Positions 1 to 7,089 of a DNA stretch of 13,236 nt are shown piece after piece. How positions within the stretch are numbered: the first letter of the stretch is position 1; each line of letters begins with the position of its first letter. Origin of the DNA: Wolbachia pipientis (GTDB taxonomy: Bacteria; Pseudomonadota; Alphaproteobacteria; Rickettsiales; Anaplasmataceae); assembly GCF_023661085.1 (NCBI RefSeq), contig NZ_JAHDJT010000016.1:1-13236 (forward strand). The letters run 5' to 3'. The notes below the pieces were generated by a model. That model made no database searches, was not told where the DNA came from, and saw only the letters and a program-made list of their open reading frames with translations. Position numbers and translations under genes: made by a program.

Positions 1-677
1 GGTTGTGTCGCATTTCCATTCTCAGCTAGGCTTCCTTTCGTCGTTTTATTAAGTATGTTTTTCATATTTTGATTCTTGGCCCAATCTATTGGAGTTTTAC
101 CGTACTTATCTTTTAATAAAGGATCTGCCCCTTTTTCTATTAGAACCTCTGCTACATCTTCTTTGCCTCTCATGACAGCAAAATGTAAAGGAGTCCATCC
201 AGCTTCATCTTCTTTATTAACATTAGCCCCTTTTTCTATTAGGACTTTGACTATCTCTTTATAGCCATTACTAGTAGCCAAATGTAAAGGAGTCCATCCA
301 AGAGAACTTTCTATTGCATCAACATTTGCTTTATTATTTAATAAAACTTCGACTACATCTTTGTGGTTATTTTGAGCAGCCAAATGTAAAGGAGTCCATC
401 CATTGCAACCAATTGCATTAACATTTGCCCCGTGTTTTACTAAGACACTTACTATTTCTATGTTGCCAATTTCAGCAGCAAGGTGTAATGGAGTACATCC
501 ATTTTGATTTCGCACATTTGGATCAGCTCCTTTGCATAAGAGAGAATTTATATCTTCAAGAGTGCTGTCATTGAGATCATTATTAATTGTTAATTTATAT
601 AAAATGTCAAGTAGCCCTTTATTTAACTTCTCTTGATCATTTGTTAATGTTGGTTGACCTTGCTCATGAATAGTCAC
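1..677 (-). CDS. Ankyrin-repeat protein, 5' part (runs off the window)
   Basis: The minus strand is open from a GTG at 677 to the window edge, giving 225 complete codons; the 3' end is missing. The GTG is the only sensible start: GGGGG (683-687) lies five bases upstream, an in-frame TAG lies just before it, and the ATG overlapping it runs at once into TGA. After a 35-residue acidic lead come about five ankyrin repeats (residues about 36-210) with clear TPLHLAA cores, for example CTPLHLAAEIGN and GWTPLHFAVMRGK. The last repeat is divergent (KTPIDWAKNQN) and leads into a Ser/Asn/Thr linker at the edge, so a further domain may follow. No signal peptide or membrane segment is visible. Ankyrin arrays mediate protein-protein binding and are common in Wolbachia proteins thought to meet host targets; a role here is inferred only. 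It is divergent from the giant gene at 1102. Confidence 0.9.
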   Translation of the reverse strand, partial: MTIHEQGQPTLTNDQEKLNKGLLDILYKLTINNDLNDSTLEDINSLLCKGADPNVRNQNGCTPLHLAAEIGNIEIVSVLVKHGANVNAIGCNGWTPLHLAAQNNHKDVVEVLLNNKANVDAIESSLGWTPLHLATSNGYKEIVKVLIEKGANVNKEDEAGWTPLHFAVMRGKEDVAEVLIEKGADPLLKDKYGKTPIDWAKNQNMKNILNKTTKGSLAENGNATQ

Positions 678-713
678 ATATACCCCCTATCTCTAACTGA
701 GAAATACCATGCT

Positions 714-745
714 ATTATAAAATTTGTTACCAGTGCAAATTGCAC
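714..745 (-). promoter_or_regulatory. Candidate promoter with palindromic operator-like site for the leftward ankyrin gene
   Basis: On the minus strand a perfect TATAAT occupies 719-714, about 37 bases upstream of the GTG at 677. The -35 position, 17 bases further upstream, has a poor match (CAATTT). That position is covered by a perfect 13-base palindrome at 733-745 (GTGCAA, central A, TTGCAC). A weak -35 overlapped by a dyad is the usual layout of a regulator-controlled promoter. No regulator gene is visible here, so the site is a prediction. Confidence 0.4.
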
Positions 746-1031
746 TCATGTCTGACTATACTTTCCATATTAAAAAAAGCAATACTAAAAATTCCATGTT
801 CAATTGCCTTAACTACCGACCCCAGAACGAAAAGCCCTCACACTAGCTATCTTGCGTTGCTGGAAATGGTGAGTTTGGAAACAATGTAATAAAATTTTTA
901 TCAGATGGTTGATTTTAACCTTATTTACACTTTGCTGCAGGCTTTTTTACTACCAATTTCTTCATTTACTACAGCTTAACTTTTCTCATCATTTTTTTGA
1001 CAAAGCCAAAACTTGTAATCTCAAAAAATTG

Positions 1032-1060
1032 TTGTATGCCAAAAATATCTATGATATAAG
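1032..1060 (+). promoter_or_regulatory. Candidate promoter of the ankyrin-TPR giant gene
   Basis: TTGTAT (1032-1037) and TATAAG (1055-1060) are separated by 17 bases; an overlapping alternative -10, TATGAT, lies at 1050-1055. The predicted transcript would start about 35 bases before the GTG at 1102. The -10 box is good and the -35 box weak. AT-rich sequence makes chance matches likely. Confidence 0.35.
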
Positions 1061-1101
1061 TACTAGAATTCACATAATTTAGTAACAACTTTGGAGGGCT
1101 T

Positions 1102-4100
1102 GTGAGAGAAGTTGATCAGGAATTATTCAATGCCGTAGAACAAGGCAACCTTGTTAGGGTTCAAAGGTGCCTTGATAGAGGGGCTGATATCCATGCAAGA
1201 GATAGTACCAAAGCTGGTAAAGAGCCTATACATGTCGCTGCAATTGAAGGTCACATGGATGTCGTAGAGTTTTTCCTAAATAAAGGTATAAGTGTTGACG
1301 AGGCAGATAAAGAAGGTCGTACATCACTATATTATGCTGCGTGGAATGGCCATCTAGCGATTATAAAGTTTCTAATGAACAAAGGTGCTAATATTCATGC
1401 TGGAAACAGCACTTATGGTAAAAAGCCTATACATGTTGTTGCTACTGAAGGTTACCGAGAGATCATAGAGTTTCTTCTCAGTAAAGGGGCAAGCGTTAAT
1501 GACATCGATAAAGATGGTTGGACATCTCTACATTATGCTGCAAACGATGGTCAGCTGGAAGTTGCAGAGTTTCTTGTAAGTAAGGGGGCTGATGTTCATG
1601 CTAAGAACAATGATGGAAAAACACCTTTAGATATTGCTAAGGAAGAAGGGCACACAGGAATTTTAGATATATTAGATAGTCCAAAAACAAGAAGGGAAAG
1701 TTCCACTTATACTTCTTTGCACGATGCTGCTAAGAAGGGCGATTTAGAAGCAATAAAATATCTTATAAGTAAAGGTGCCGGTATTAATGATCCTAATGAA
1801 AATGGTTGGACGCCATTGCATCTTGCTGCTAAAAGAGGTTACCTAGAAATCATACAATTTTTACTAGATAAGAAGGCAAATATTCATGCTAAGAATGCTA
1901 ATGGAGATATGGCTTTGCACCTTGCTGCTCTAAATGGATATAAGAACATTGTAGAATTCCTTCTTAATCAAGAGGGAGTGGATATTGATGCTCCTGGTTG
2001 GAATAACTGTACAGCGTTGCACTCTGCTGCTGAAAAAGGTCATTTGGGAGTTGTACAGTTTCTATTAGAGAGAGGTGCTAATATTGATGCTAGGGACAAT
2101 CATAACAAAATGCCTTTGGATTATGCTAGAGAAAAAGGACATAAAGAAGTTGTGGAAATATTGGGTTATCATAATTTCTCGCGTATTGTTGCTGAAAAGG
2201 GGAAATTAGAAGCAATAAAATACATTGTAAATACAGGTATGGCAAGCATCAATGAGCATGATGAAAATGGCTTTACACTGCTACATCAGGCTGCATCAGA
2301 AGGTGAATTAGAAATTGTAGAGTTTTTAATTAGTAAGGGAGCTAATATTCATGCCAAAGATAATACCTCTGCCGGCAAAAAGCCTATACATGTCGCTGCT
2401 ATGGAAGGTTGCACAAACATTGTAGAGCTTTTTCTGAGTAAAGGTGTAAATATTAATGATCCTGACACAGAAGGTCGTACATCACTATATTACGCTGCAT
2501 GGAAAGGTAAATTAGACACTGTAGAATTTCTTATTGATGAAGGTGCTAATGTTCATGCTGAGAATATCTATGGTACAAAACCTATCCATGTTGCTACGGA
2601 TGGTCATCAAGAAATTGTAGAGTTTCTTCTAAGTAATGGAGCAAGTATCCATGACACAAATAAAGAAGGGAGCACGCCATTACATTTTGCTGCGTGGGAC
2701 GGTTATTTAGATGTTGTAACGTTTCTCATAGAGAAAGGTGCTGATATTAATGCTAGAGATAATAGTGGTAGAACACCTTTAGATTGTGCTAGAGAAGAAG
2801 GGCACATAGAAATTTTAGGTATATTAGATGGCTCAGATACAGAAAGGGAAAGTCCCACTTATACTTCTTTGCACGATGCTGCTGAAAATGGTGATTTAGA
2901 AGCAGTGAAATACCTTATACGTAAAGGTGCCGATGTAAATGATCCTAATGAAGATGGTTGGACGCCGCTGCACTGTGCTGCATCAGAAGGTGAATTAGAA
3001 GTTACAGAGTTTTTAATTAGTAAGGGAGCTAATATTCATGCCAAAGATAATACCTCTGCCGGCAAAAAGCCTATACATGTCGCTGCTATGGAAGGTTGCA
3101 CAAACATTGTAGAGCTTTTTCTGAGTAAAGGTGTAAATATTAATGATCCTGACACAGAAGGTCGTACATCACTATATTATGCTGCATGGAAAGGTGAACT
3201 AGACACCGTAGAATTCCTTGTTGACAAAGGTGCTAATGTCCATGCTGAAAATATCTATGGTACAAAACCTATTCATGTTGCTACAGATGGTTATCAAGAA
3301 ATTGTAGAGTTTCTTCTAAGCAATGGAGCAAGTATCCATGACACAAATAAAAAAGGTCGTACACCATTGCATTTTGCTGCATGGGACGGTTATTTAGATA
3401 TTGTAACGTTTCTAGTAGATAAAGGTGCTAATATCGATGCTGAGGACAATTATGGTCAGACACCATTACACTTTGCTGCACAGGACGGTCAGTTAGAAGT
3501 TGTAGAGTTTCTTGTAAGCGAAGGAGCTGATGTTCATGCTAAGGACAATGATGGAAATAAGGTTTTACATATTGCTGCTATGAATGGACGTAAAGATATT
3601 ATAGAGTTTTTTCTAGATGGAGAGTATTATGGTGCACATGTAAATGTTGTTGATTTTCCTGAGCTTTTCCGATATCAAGGGGTAAATATTAACGATACTA
3701 ATAATGACGGTCGTACACCACTACACTACGCTTCATGTTTTGACAGGTTAGAAGTTGTGAGGTTTCTCATTAATAGAGGAGCTGATATGTATGCTGAAAC
3801 TAGAGATGGTAAAAAGCCAATTGATCTTGCCAGAGATAAAGGTTGTTCAAGTATTGCGGAATTACTCCGTAAAAGAATGGAAGGGGAGAATGGTTTGAAT
3901 ATTCACTATAATAAGGGGGTAGATCTTTATAGACAAGGTAAATACAATGAAGCTTTACAAATTTATCAAGAAGTGTTTGATATTCAAAAATTTGTCTTAG
4001 GCCCTGATCACCCTGATACTTTAAGTACTTGCAACAATATGGCAGTAGTGCTTTCCAACCAAGGTAAGTACAGTGAGGCTTTGAAAAGCTATCAGGCAGT

Positions 4101-6333
4101 ATTTGATATTCAAAAAAGAAGAGATGTTTTAGGCCCTGATCATCCCGATACTTTAGGTACTCGTCATAATATGGCAATAGCGCTTTCCAACCAAGGTGAA
4201 TACAGCGAGGCTTTGGAAATATATCAGGAAGTATCTGAGAAAAGAGAAGAAATTTTAGGACTTGATCATCCCAATACTTTAAGGACTTATAATAATATCG
4301 CAAGTGTACTTTACAAACAAGGTAACTACAGTAAGGCTTTTAACATCTATCAGAAAGTATTTAATATTCAAAAAAGAAGAGATGTTTTAGGTCCTAACCA
4401 TCCCGACACTTTAATAGCTCATTATAATATGGCATTAGTGCTTGACAAACAAGGTAAGTACAGTGAGTCTTTGAAGACATATCAGGCTGTACTTGATGTT
4501 CAACAAAGAAGAGATGTTTTAGGTCCTAATCATCCCAATACTTTAAATACCCGTAACAATATGGCAGTAGTGCTTTCCAACCAAGGTAAATACAGTGAGG
4601 CTTTGAAAAGCTATCAGGCAGTATTTGAAAAAAGGAGAGATGTCTTAGGCCCTGATCATCCTGATACTTTGATGACTTGTAATAATATGGCAGTAGCGCT
4701 TTCCAAACAGGGTAAACACAGTGAGTCTTTGAAGACATATCAGGCCGTACTTAATGTTCAACAAAGAAGAGATGTTTTAGGTCCTAATCATCCCGATACT
4801 TTGATGACTCGTAATAATATGGCAGGAGTGCTTGACAAACAAGGTAACTATAGTGAGGCTTTAGAAATCTATCGGGAAGTATTTAATATGCAAAGAAGAC
4901 GAGATGTTTTGGGCCCTGATCATCCCGATGCTTTAATGACTCGTAGTAATATGGCGGGAGTGCTCTGTAACCAAGGTAACTATAGTGAGGCTTTAAGAAT
5001 TCTTCGGAAGGTGCTTGATATTAAAAAGGCCAAGTTAGGTTCTGATCATCCTAGTACTTTATTAACTAACCGCCATATTGAGATAGTATCGACAAAACAA
5101 GCAAGTGGATCTTCAATACAATTTTATCAAAAACAACAGAAAGCACATTTGCACTTATCACAATTTGTATCACGTAATTTACAAAACGCATCAATTGAAT
5201 CAGTAAAACAAGGTCTTTATTTACCTTCTTTTGAAGCAAGGAATGTTAAAATTAATGGTAAGTGTACTGCTATCACGCGTGGCTTATCTCAGGCTTTACT
5301 ATCACAGGGCGGCGAATCATTTTTAAGCAATTTAAAGACTTCCACTGAGATTTACGAACGCATAGTTCAAGGTAAGCAGGCATCTAAAAGGGAAGAAAGA
5401 AAAGTTTTTGCTTTTAGTAAATTACTTGATGATTTTGAGCAACAGCTAGACTCCACTACGAATAGTCTACCTTCAAGCCTAATTCATACGAAGGGGTACA
5501 AAACACTTGGCGATTTATCAAGTTACATAGCTGTAGTTAAAGGTGATTTTGCTATTCACTTAGTAACAAGCAATCACGTTGTTGCGATTTACAGAACAGG
5601 TGATAATTATGCTTATTTTGATTGTAACGCAGCATTTGTTTCTGGATTAAAAAATGTTGATCAGCTTATGAAGGTTGTAGAAAAGGGAATAAAATCTGCT
5701 GGCTATAAAGTAGAAAAAGAAGGTTTGCTTGTTGAATACTTTGATGTTGAGCAAGCTAATAAGTTATTATCCAATGAAGATAAGCAAATTTTAGCAAAAG
5801 AAATTAAAACAGAACGTCAACTTCTAGCAGAACAGGATAAGAAGCTTGGTCTTATTAAGGTTAATGGTCAAGAGATATCCAGAATACAGTTATATGACTT
5901 TGGCACTAAAATTCATGTAGGAGGCAGTGTACCGTTACTCATCAATGCTGACATGAATCTAAGTAGCAAAAAATTTCAAGATCACCTAGATAAGAAAGAA
6001 ATAAGTATGACAGCTAGAGAATATCTTGGTCGCTTGAAAAGTAGCAAGAATGTGGAAGAGGTAATACAAGCAACCAGGTTCATTCCTTTTGAAGGCTCAA
6101 GGCGTGAGATTGAAAAAGCAGAGCAAACACGCAAGTTGAAAGGATTTTCACTAGAACAGCTGGTGAAGGGAACAATTAATTCTATACTTGCTGCTGTTTC
6201 CCTTGCTAACATTAGTCGGTCAGAGAGTCAGTTGTTAGGAAAAATAGACAATAAGCCTGAAACTTATTTAAATGACCTAGTAGCGGATAAACAACTGCAA
6301 AGCTCAATCAGTTGTTCGGAACTTTCAGTATAA
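1102..6333 (+). CDS. Giant ankyrin-TPR protein with C-terminal YopT/C58-like protease region (putative effector or toxin)
   Basis: This encodes 1743 residues from a GTG preceded by GGAGGG (1093-1098). Residues 6-930 are about 28 ankyrin repeats (cores such as WTPLHLAAKRG). Residues 932-1333 are nine to ten 42-residue TPRs of the kinesin-light-chain type, nine of them marked by LGPDHPDTL-like linkers. The region from about 1345 to 1530 carries Cys1388 (NGKCTAITRG), His1492 (SNHVVAIYR) and Asp1507 (YFDCNAA). This order, with 15 residues between His and Asp, matches the triad of YopT/AvrPphB (peptidase C58) cysteine proteases, where the Asp commonly sits in an FDPN-like motif. Residues 1531-1743 are unassigned, with a short hydrophobic patch (INSILAAVSLANI). 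There is no signal peptide. Repeats likely bind host proteins and the tail may cleave one; this is inferred. Wolbachia cytoplasmic-incompatibility-type proteins also combine ankyrin or TPR arrays with cysteine proteases, but relatedness is untested. The gene ends just before frameshifted TPR remnants. Confidence 0.9.
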   Translation: MREVDQELFNAVEQGNLVRVQRCLDRGADIHARDSTKAGKEPIHVAAIEGHMDVVEFFLNKGISVDEADKEGRTSLYYAAWNGHLAIIKFLMNKGANIHAGNSTYGKKPIHVVATEGYREIIEFLLSKGASVNDIDKDGWTSLHYAANDGQLEVAEFLVSKGADVHAKNNDGKTPLDIAKEEGHTGILDILDSPKTRRESSTYTSLHDAAKKGDLEAIKYLISKGAGINDPNENGWTPLHLAAKRGYLEIIQFLLDKKANIHAKNANGDMALHLAALNGYKNIVEFLLNQEGVDIDAPGWNNCTALHSAAEKGHLGVVQFLLERGANIDARDNHNKMPLDYAREKGHKEVVEILGYHNFSRIVAEKGKLEAIKYIVNTGMASINEHDENGFTLLHQAASEGELEIVEFLISKGANIHAKDNTSAGKKPIHVAAMEGCTNIVELFLSKGVNINDPDTEGRTSLYYAAWKGKLDTVEFLIDEGANVHAENIYGTKPIHVATDGHQEIVEFLLSNGASIHDTNKEGSTPLHFAAWDGYLDVVTFLIEKGADINARDNSGRTPLDCAREEGHIEILGILDGSDTERESPTYTSLHDAAENGDLEAVKYLIRKGADVNDPNEDGWTPLHCAASEGELEVTEFLISKGANIHAKDNTSAGKKPIHVAAMEGCTNIVELFLSKGVNINDPDTEGRTSLYYAAWKGELDTVEFLVDKGANVHAENIYGTKPIHVATDGYQEIVEFLLSNGASIHDTNKKGRTPLHFAAWDGYLDIVTFLVDKGANIDAEDNYGQTPLHFAAQDGQLEVVEFLVSEGADVHAKDNDGNKVLHIAAMNGRKDIIEFFLDGEYYGAHVNVVDFPELFRYQGVNINDTNNDGRTPLHYASCFDRLEVVRFLINRGADMYAETRDGKKPIDLARDKGCSSIAELLRKRMEGENGLNIHYNKGVDLYRQGKYNEALQIYQEVFDIQKFVLGPDHPDTLSTCNNMAVVLSNQGKYSEALKSYQAVFDIQKRRDVLGPDHPDTLGTRHNMAIALSNQGEYSEALEIYQEVSEKREEILGLDHPNTLRTYNNIASVLYKQGNYSKAFNIYQKVFNIQKRRDVLGPNHPDTLIAHYNMALVLDKQGKYSESLKTYQAVLDVQQRRDVLGPNHPNTLNTRNNMAVVLSNQGKYSEALKSYQAVFEKRRDVLGPDHPDTLMTCNNMAVALSKQGKHSESLKTYQAVLNVQQRRDVLGPNHPDTLMTRNNMAGVLDKQGNYSEALEIYREVFNMQRRRDVLGPDHPDALMTRSNMAGVLCNQGNYSEALRILRKVLDIKKAKLGSDHPSTLLTNRHIEIVSTKQASGSSIQFYQKQQKAHLHLSQFVSRNLQNASIESVKQGLYLPSFEARNVKINGKCTAITRGLSQALLSQGGESFLSNLKTSTEIYERIVQGKQASKREERKVFAFSKLLDDFEQQLDSTTNSLPSSLIHTKGYKTLGDLSSYIAVVKGDFAIHLVTSNHVVAIYRTGDNYAYFDCNAAFVSGLKNVDQLMKVVEKGIKSAGYKVEKEGLLVEYFDVEQANKLLSNEDKQILAKEIKTERQLLAEQDKKLGLIKVNGQEISRIQLYDFGTKIHVGGSVPLLINADMNLSSKKFQDHLDKKEISMTAREYLGRLKSSKNVEEVIQATRFIPFEGSRREIEKAEQTRKLKGFSLEQLVKGTINSILAAVSLANISRSESQLLGKIDNKPETYLNDLVADKQLQSSISCSELSV
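2290..3414 (+). repeat. Tandem duplication of seven ankyrin repeats inside the giant gene
   Basis: Two copies lie 687 bases (229 codons) apart. The stretch from 2290 to about 2508 recurs almost base for base at 2977 to about 3195. Similarity continues with scattered changes to about 2727 and 3414. The two copies therefore share the AASEGELE, KKPIHVAAMEGC, RTSLYYAAWKG and TKPIHVATDG repeats in the same order. The near identity, including synonymous positions, points to a recent segmental duplication or gene conversion that kept the reading frame. Confidence 0.85.
3895..5100 (+). repeat. Array of 42-codon TPR units inside the giant gene
   Basis: Nine LG-(P/L/S)-(D/N)-HP motifs spaced roughly 42 codons apart mark a kinesin-light-chain-type TPR array, residues about 932-1333. 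The consensus is NNMAVVLSNQGKYSEAL, then SYQAVFDIQKRRDVLGPDHP. DNA identity between units is high, so the array can expand and contract by recombination. Confidence 0.85.
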
Positions 6334-6339
6334 TCAACC

Positions 6340-6403
6340 AGAGAAGAGAACCTTACTTCGCAGCGGTTCTTATGACCAAGATCGCCAACGGTTCCTCTTC
6401 TCT
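6340..6403. repeat. Imperfect inverted repeat just downstream of the giant gene
   Basis: AGAGAAGAGAACC (6340-6352) pairs with GGTTCCTCTTCTCT (6390-6403), with one unpaired base. A competing inner pairing is AGAACC (6347-6352) with GGTTCT (6365-6370). No T-run follows, so it is a poor intrinsic terminator. It lies in the remnant zone between the stop at 6333 and the TPR debris. Confidence 0.4.
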
Positions 6404-6569
6404 AAAGCGCTTTCCAAACAAGGCAAATACGAAGAGGCTTTACACTGAGGTGCTTGATGTTCAAAGAGTAATTTTAGATCCAAACCACCCAGACACTTCA
6501 GTAACTCAGAATAATATGGCAGTAGTGCTTCAAAACCTGGGTGAACGTGAAGAAGCTGCAGAATTTTAA
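6373..6569 (+). pseudogene. Frameshifted TPR remnant
   Basis: Two pieces of the same TPR pattern sit in different frames. One frame reads QRFLFSKALSKQGKYEEALH and stops at TGA 6446. The next frame, from 6447, reads EVLDVQRVILDPNHPDTS and then NNMAVVLQNLGEREEAAEF before TAA 6567-6569. Compared with the intact units upstream, several bases are missing between ALH and EVLDVQ (where IYQ is expected), which explains the frameshift. The first frame is open back to 6285, overlapping the end of the giant gene. This is probably the relic of a longer or neighbouring TPR gene. Confidence 0.75.
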
Positions 6570-6574
6570 CCACG

Positions 6575-6691
6575 GTAGTAAAATTGGTTACTTGCACTGC
6601 TTTATCTTTTCTTGAATGAATTCATATTAATTCAGTAATACTTATTGCTAAAGACTTAAACAACACTACCATTGATCAAACCATAAAATAA
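6575..6691 (+). pseudogene. Decayed coding fragment, homologous to 11426-11554
   Basis: The frame starting VVKLVTCTALSFLE is broken by a TGA and continues to TAA at 6689-6691. CTALSFL recurs, followed by an ungapped TT motif 19 residues later, in the minus-strand fragment at 11426-11554. At DNA level 21 bases (6592-6612) are an exact reverse complement of 11517-11537. The parent protein is not recognised. Confidence 0.5.
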
Positions 6692-6949
6692 CAAGTCAAT
6701 TAGTAAATCTTTCGTTAAAAGTGTCGGCCAAAAGCTGCTCTGGGCAAGGTTTTGCGGGTGGGCTCCGCAGCAAGCAAAAATATGTTTGCATAATATTCCA
6801 TAGCAAGCTATAATAGATACAATATCAAACACTTAACACAGAAAAAGGGAAAGCAATAGCTGGGGAAAAATCAATGCTCACAAGGATAAGTTTAAAGAGA
6901 CAGGCGTTAAAACAGGTTGAAAGCCTTAGAATAAATAGAGAAGATATTA
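6692..6949. other. Intergenic region with decayed sequence
   Basis: No credible gene is present. A GC-richer patch at about 6720-6780 reads on the minus strand as RKTLPRAAFGRHF and then stops, like a scrap of old coding sequence, and includes a short hairpin (TGCGG/CCGCA). A perfect TATAAT at 6809-6814, with TTGCAT 17 bases upstream, could drive a 38-codon frame at 6874-6990 (MLTRISLKRQALKQ), but that frame has no recognisable features. Confidence 0.35.
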
Positions 6950-6977
6950 TTGAAAAGTTGTATGTGTATGATATAAT
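6950..6977 (+). promoter_or_regulatory. Candidate sigma-70-type promoter for the coiled-coil gene
   Basis: TTGAAA (6950-6955), a 16-base spacer and a perfect TATAAT (6972-6977) form the best promoter in this gap. It would give a leader of about 105 bases before the ATG at 7090. Confidence 0.5.
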
Positions 6978-7089
6978 GTATATAACATAAAACTTTATGG
7001 GAGATTATTAACAACTTTATAATTAAGACTTATTAAATATTTGGTACTGTAAAATTGGACTAATGCAAAAAATTAAAGAGGTAAAAGTA

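Larger units (their letters stand above)
678..1101. other. Divergent intergenic region between the two ankyrin genes
   Basis: This 424-base gap contains no credible gene. Apart from the candidate promoters at 714-745 and 1032-1060, the minus strand between roughly 820 and 960 reads without a stop and ends QQRKIASVRAFRSGVGS then TAA. It has no good start or ribosome site and looks like a decayed or repeated intergenic segment. I recall similar short stretches from other Wolbachia intergenic regions but could not check. Confidence 0.4.

Noticed and set aside
76..264. Plus-strand open frame of 62 codons
   Set aside because: It is antisense to the clear ankyrin gene on the minus strand.
1102..3890. 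CRISPR-like array suggested by regular DNA repeats
   Set aside because: Period is 99 bases and codon-phased, encoding ankyrin repeats; there are no short identical repeats with unique spacers.
3800..4303. Minus-strand open frame of 167 codons within the TPR array (also 4526-4738)
   Set aside because: It is antisense to the repeated TPR coding sequence; its repeated Tyr/Leu-rich pattern simply mirrors the 42-codon repeats.
6312..6569. A new 85-residue gene starting inside the end of the giant gene
   Set aside because: Its first 45 codons are in a different frame from the TPR pattern and it has no ribosome site; the region reads as a frameshifted TPR relic.
6874..6990. Small plus-strand frame of 38 codons with a nearby GGGG
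   Set aside because: The candidate promoter of the next gene lies inside it, and the product has no recognisable features; kept only as a note in the intergenic entry.
7063..7089. Upstream ATG for the coiled-coil gene
   Set aside because: No ribosome site precedes it, while AAAGAGG is correctly spaced before ATG 7090.
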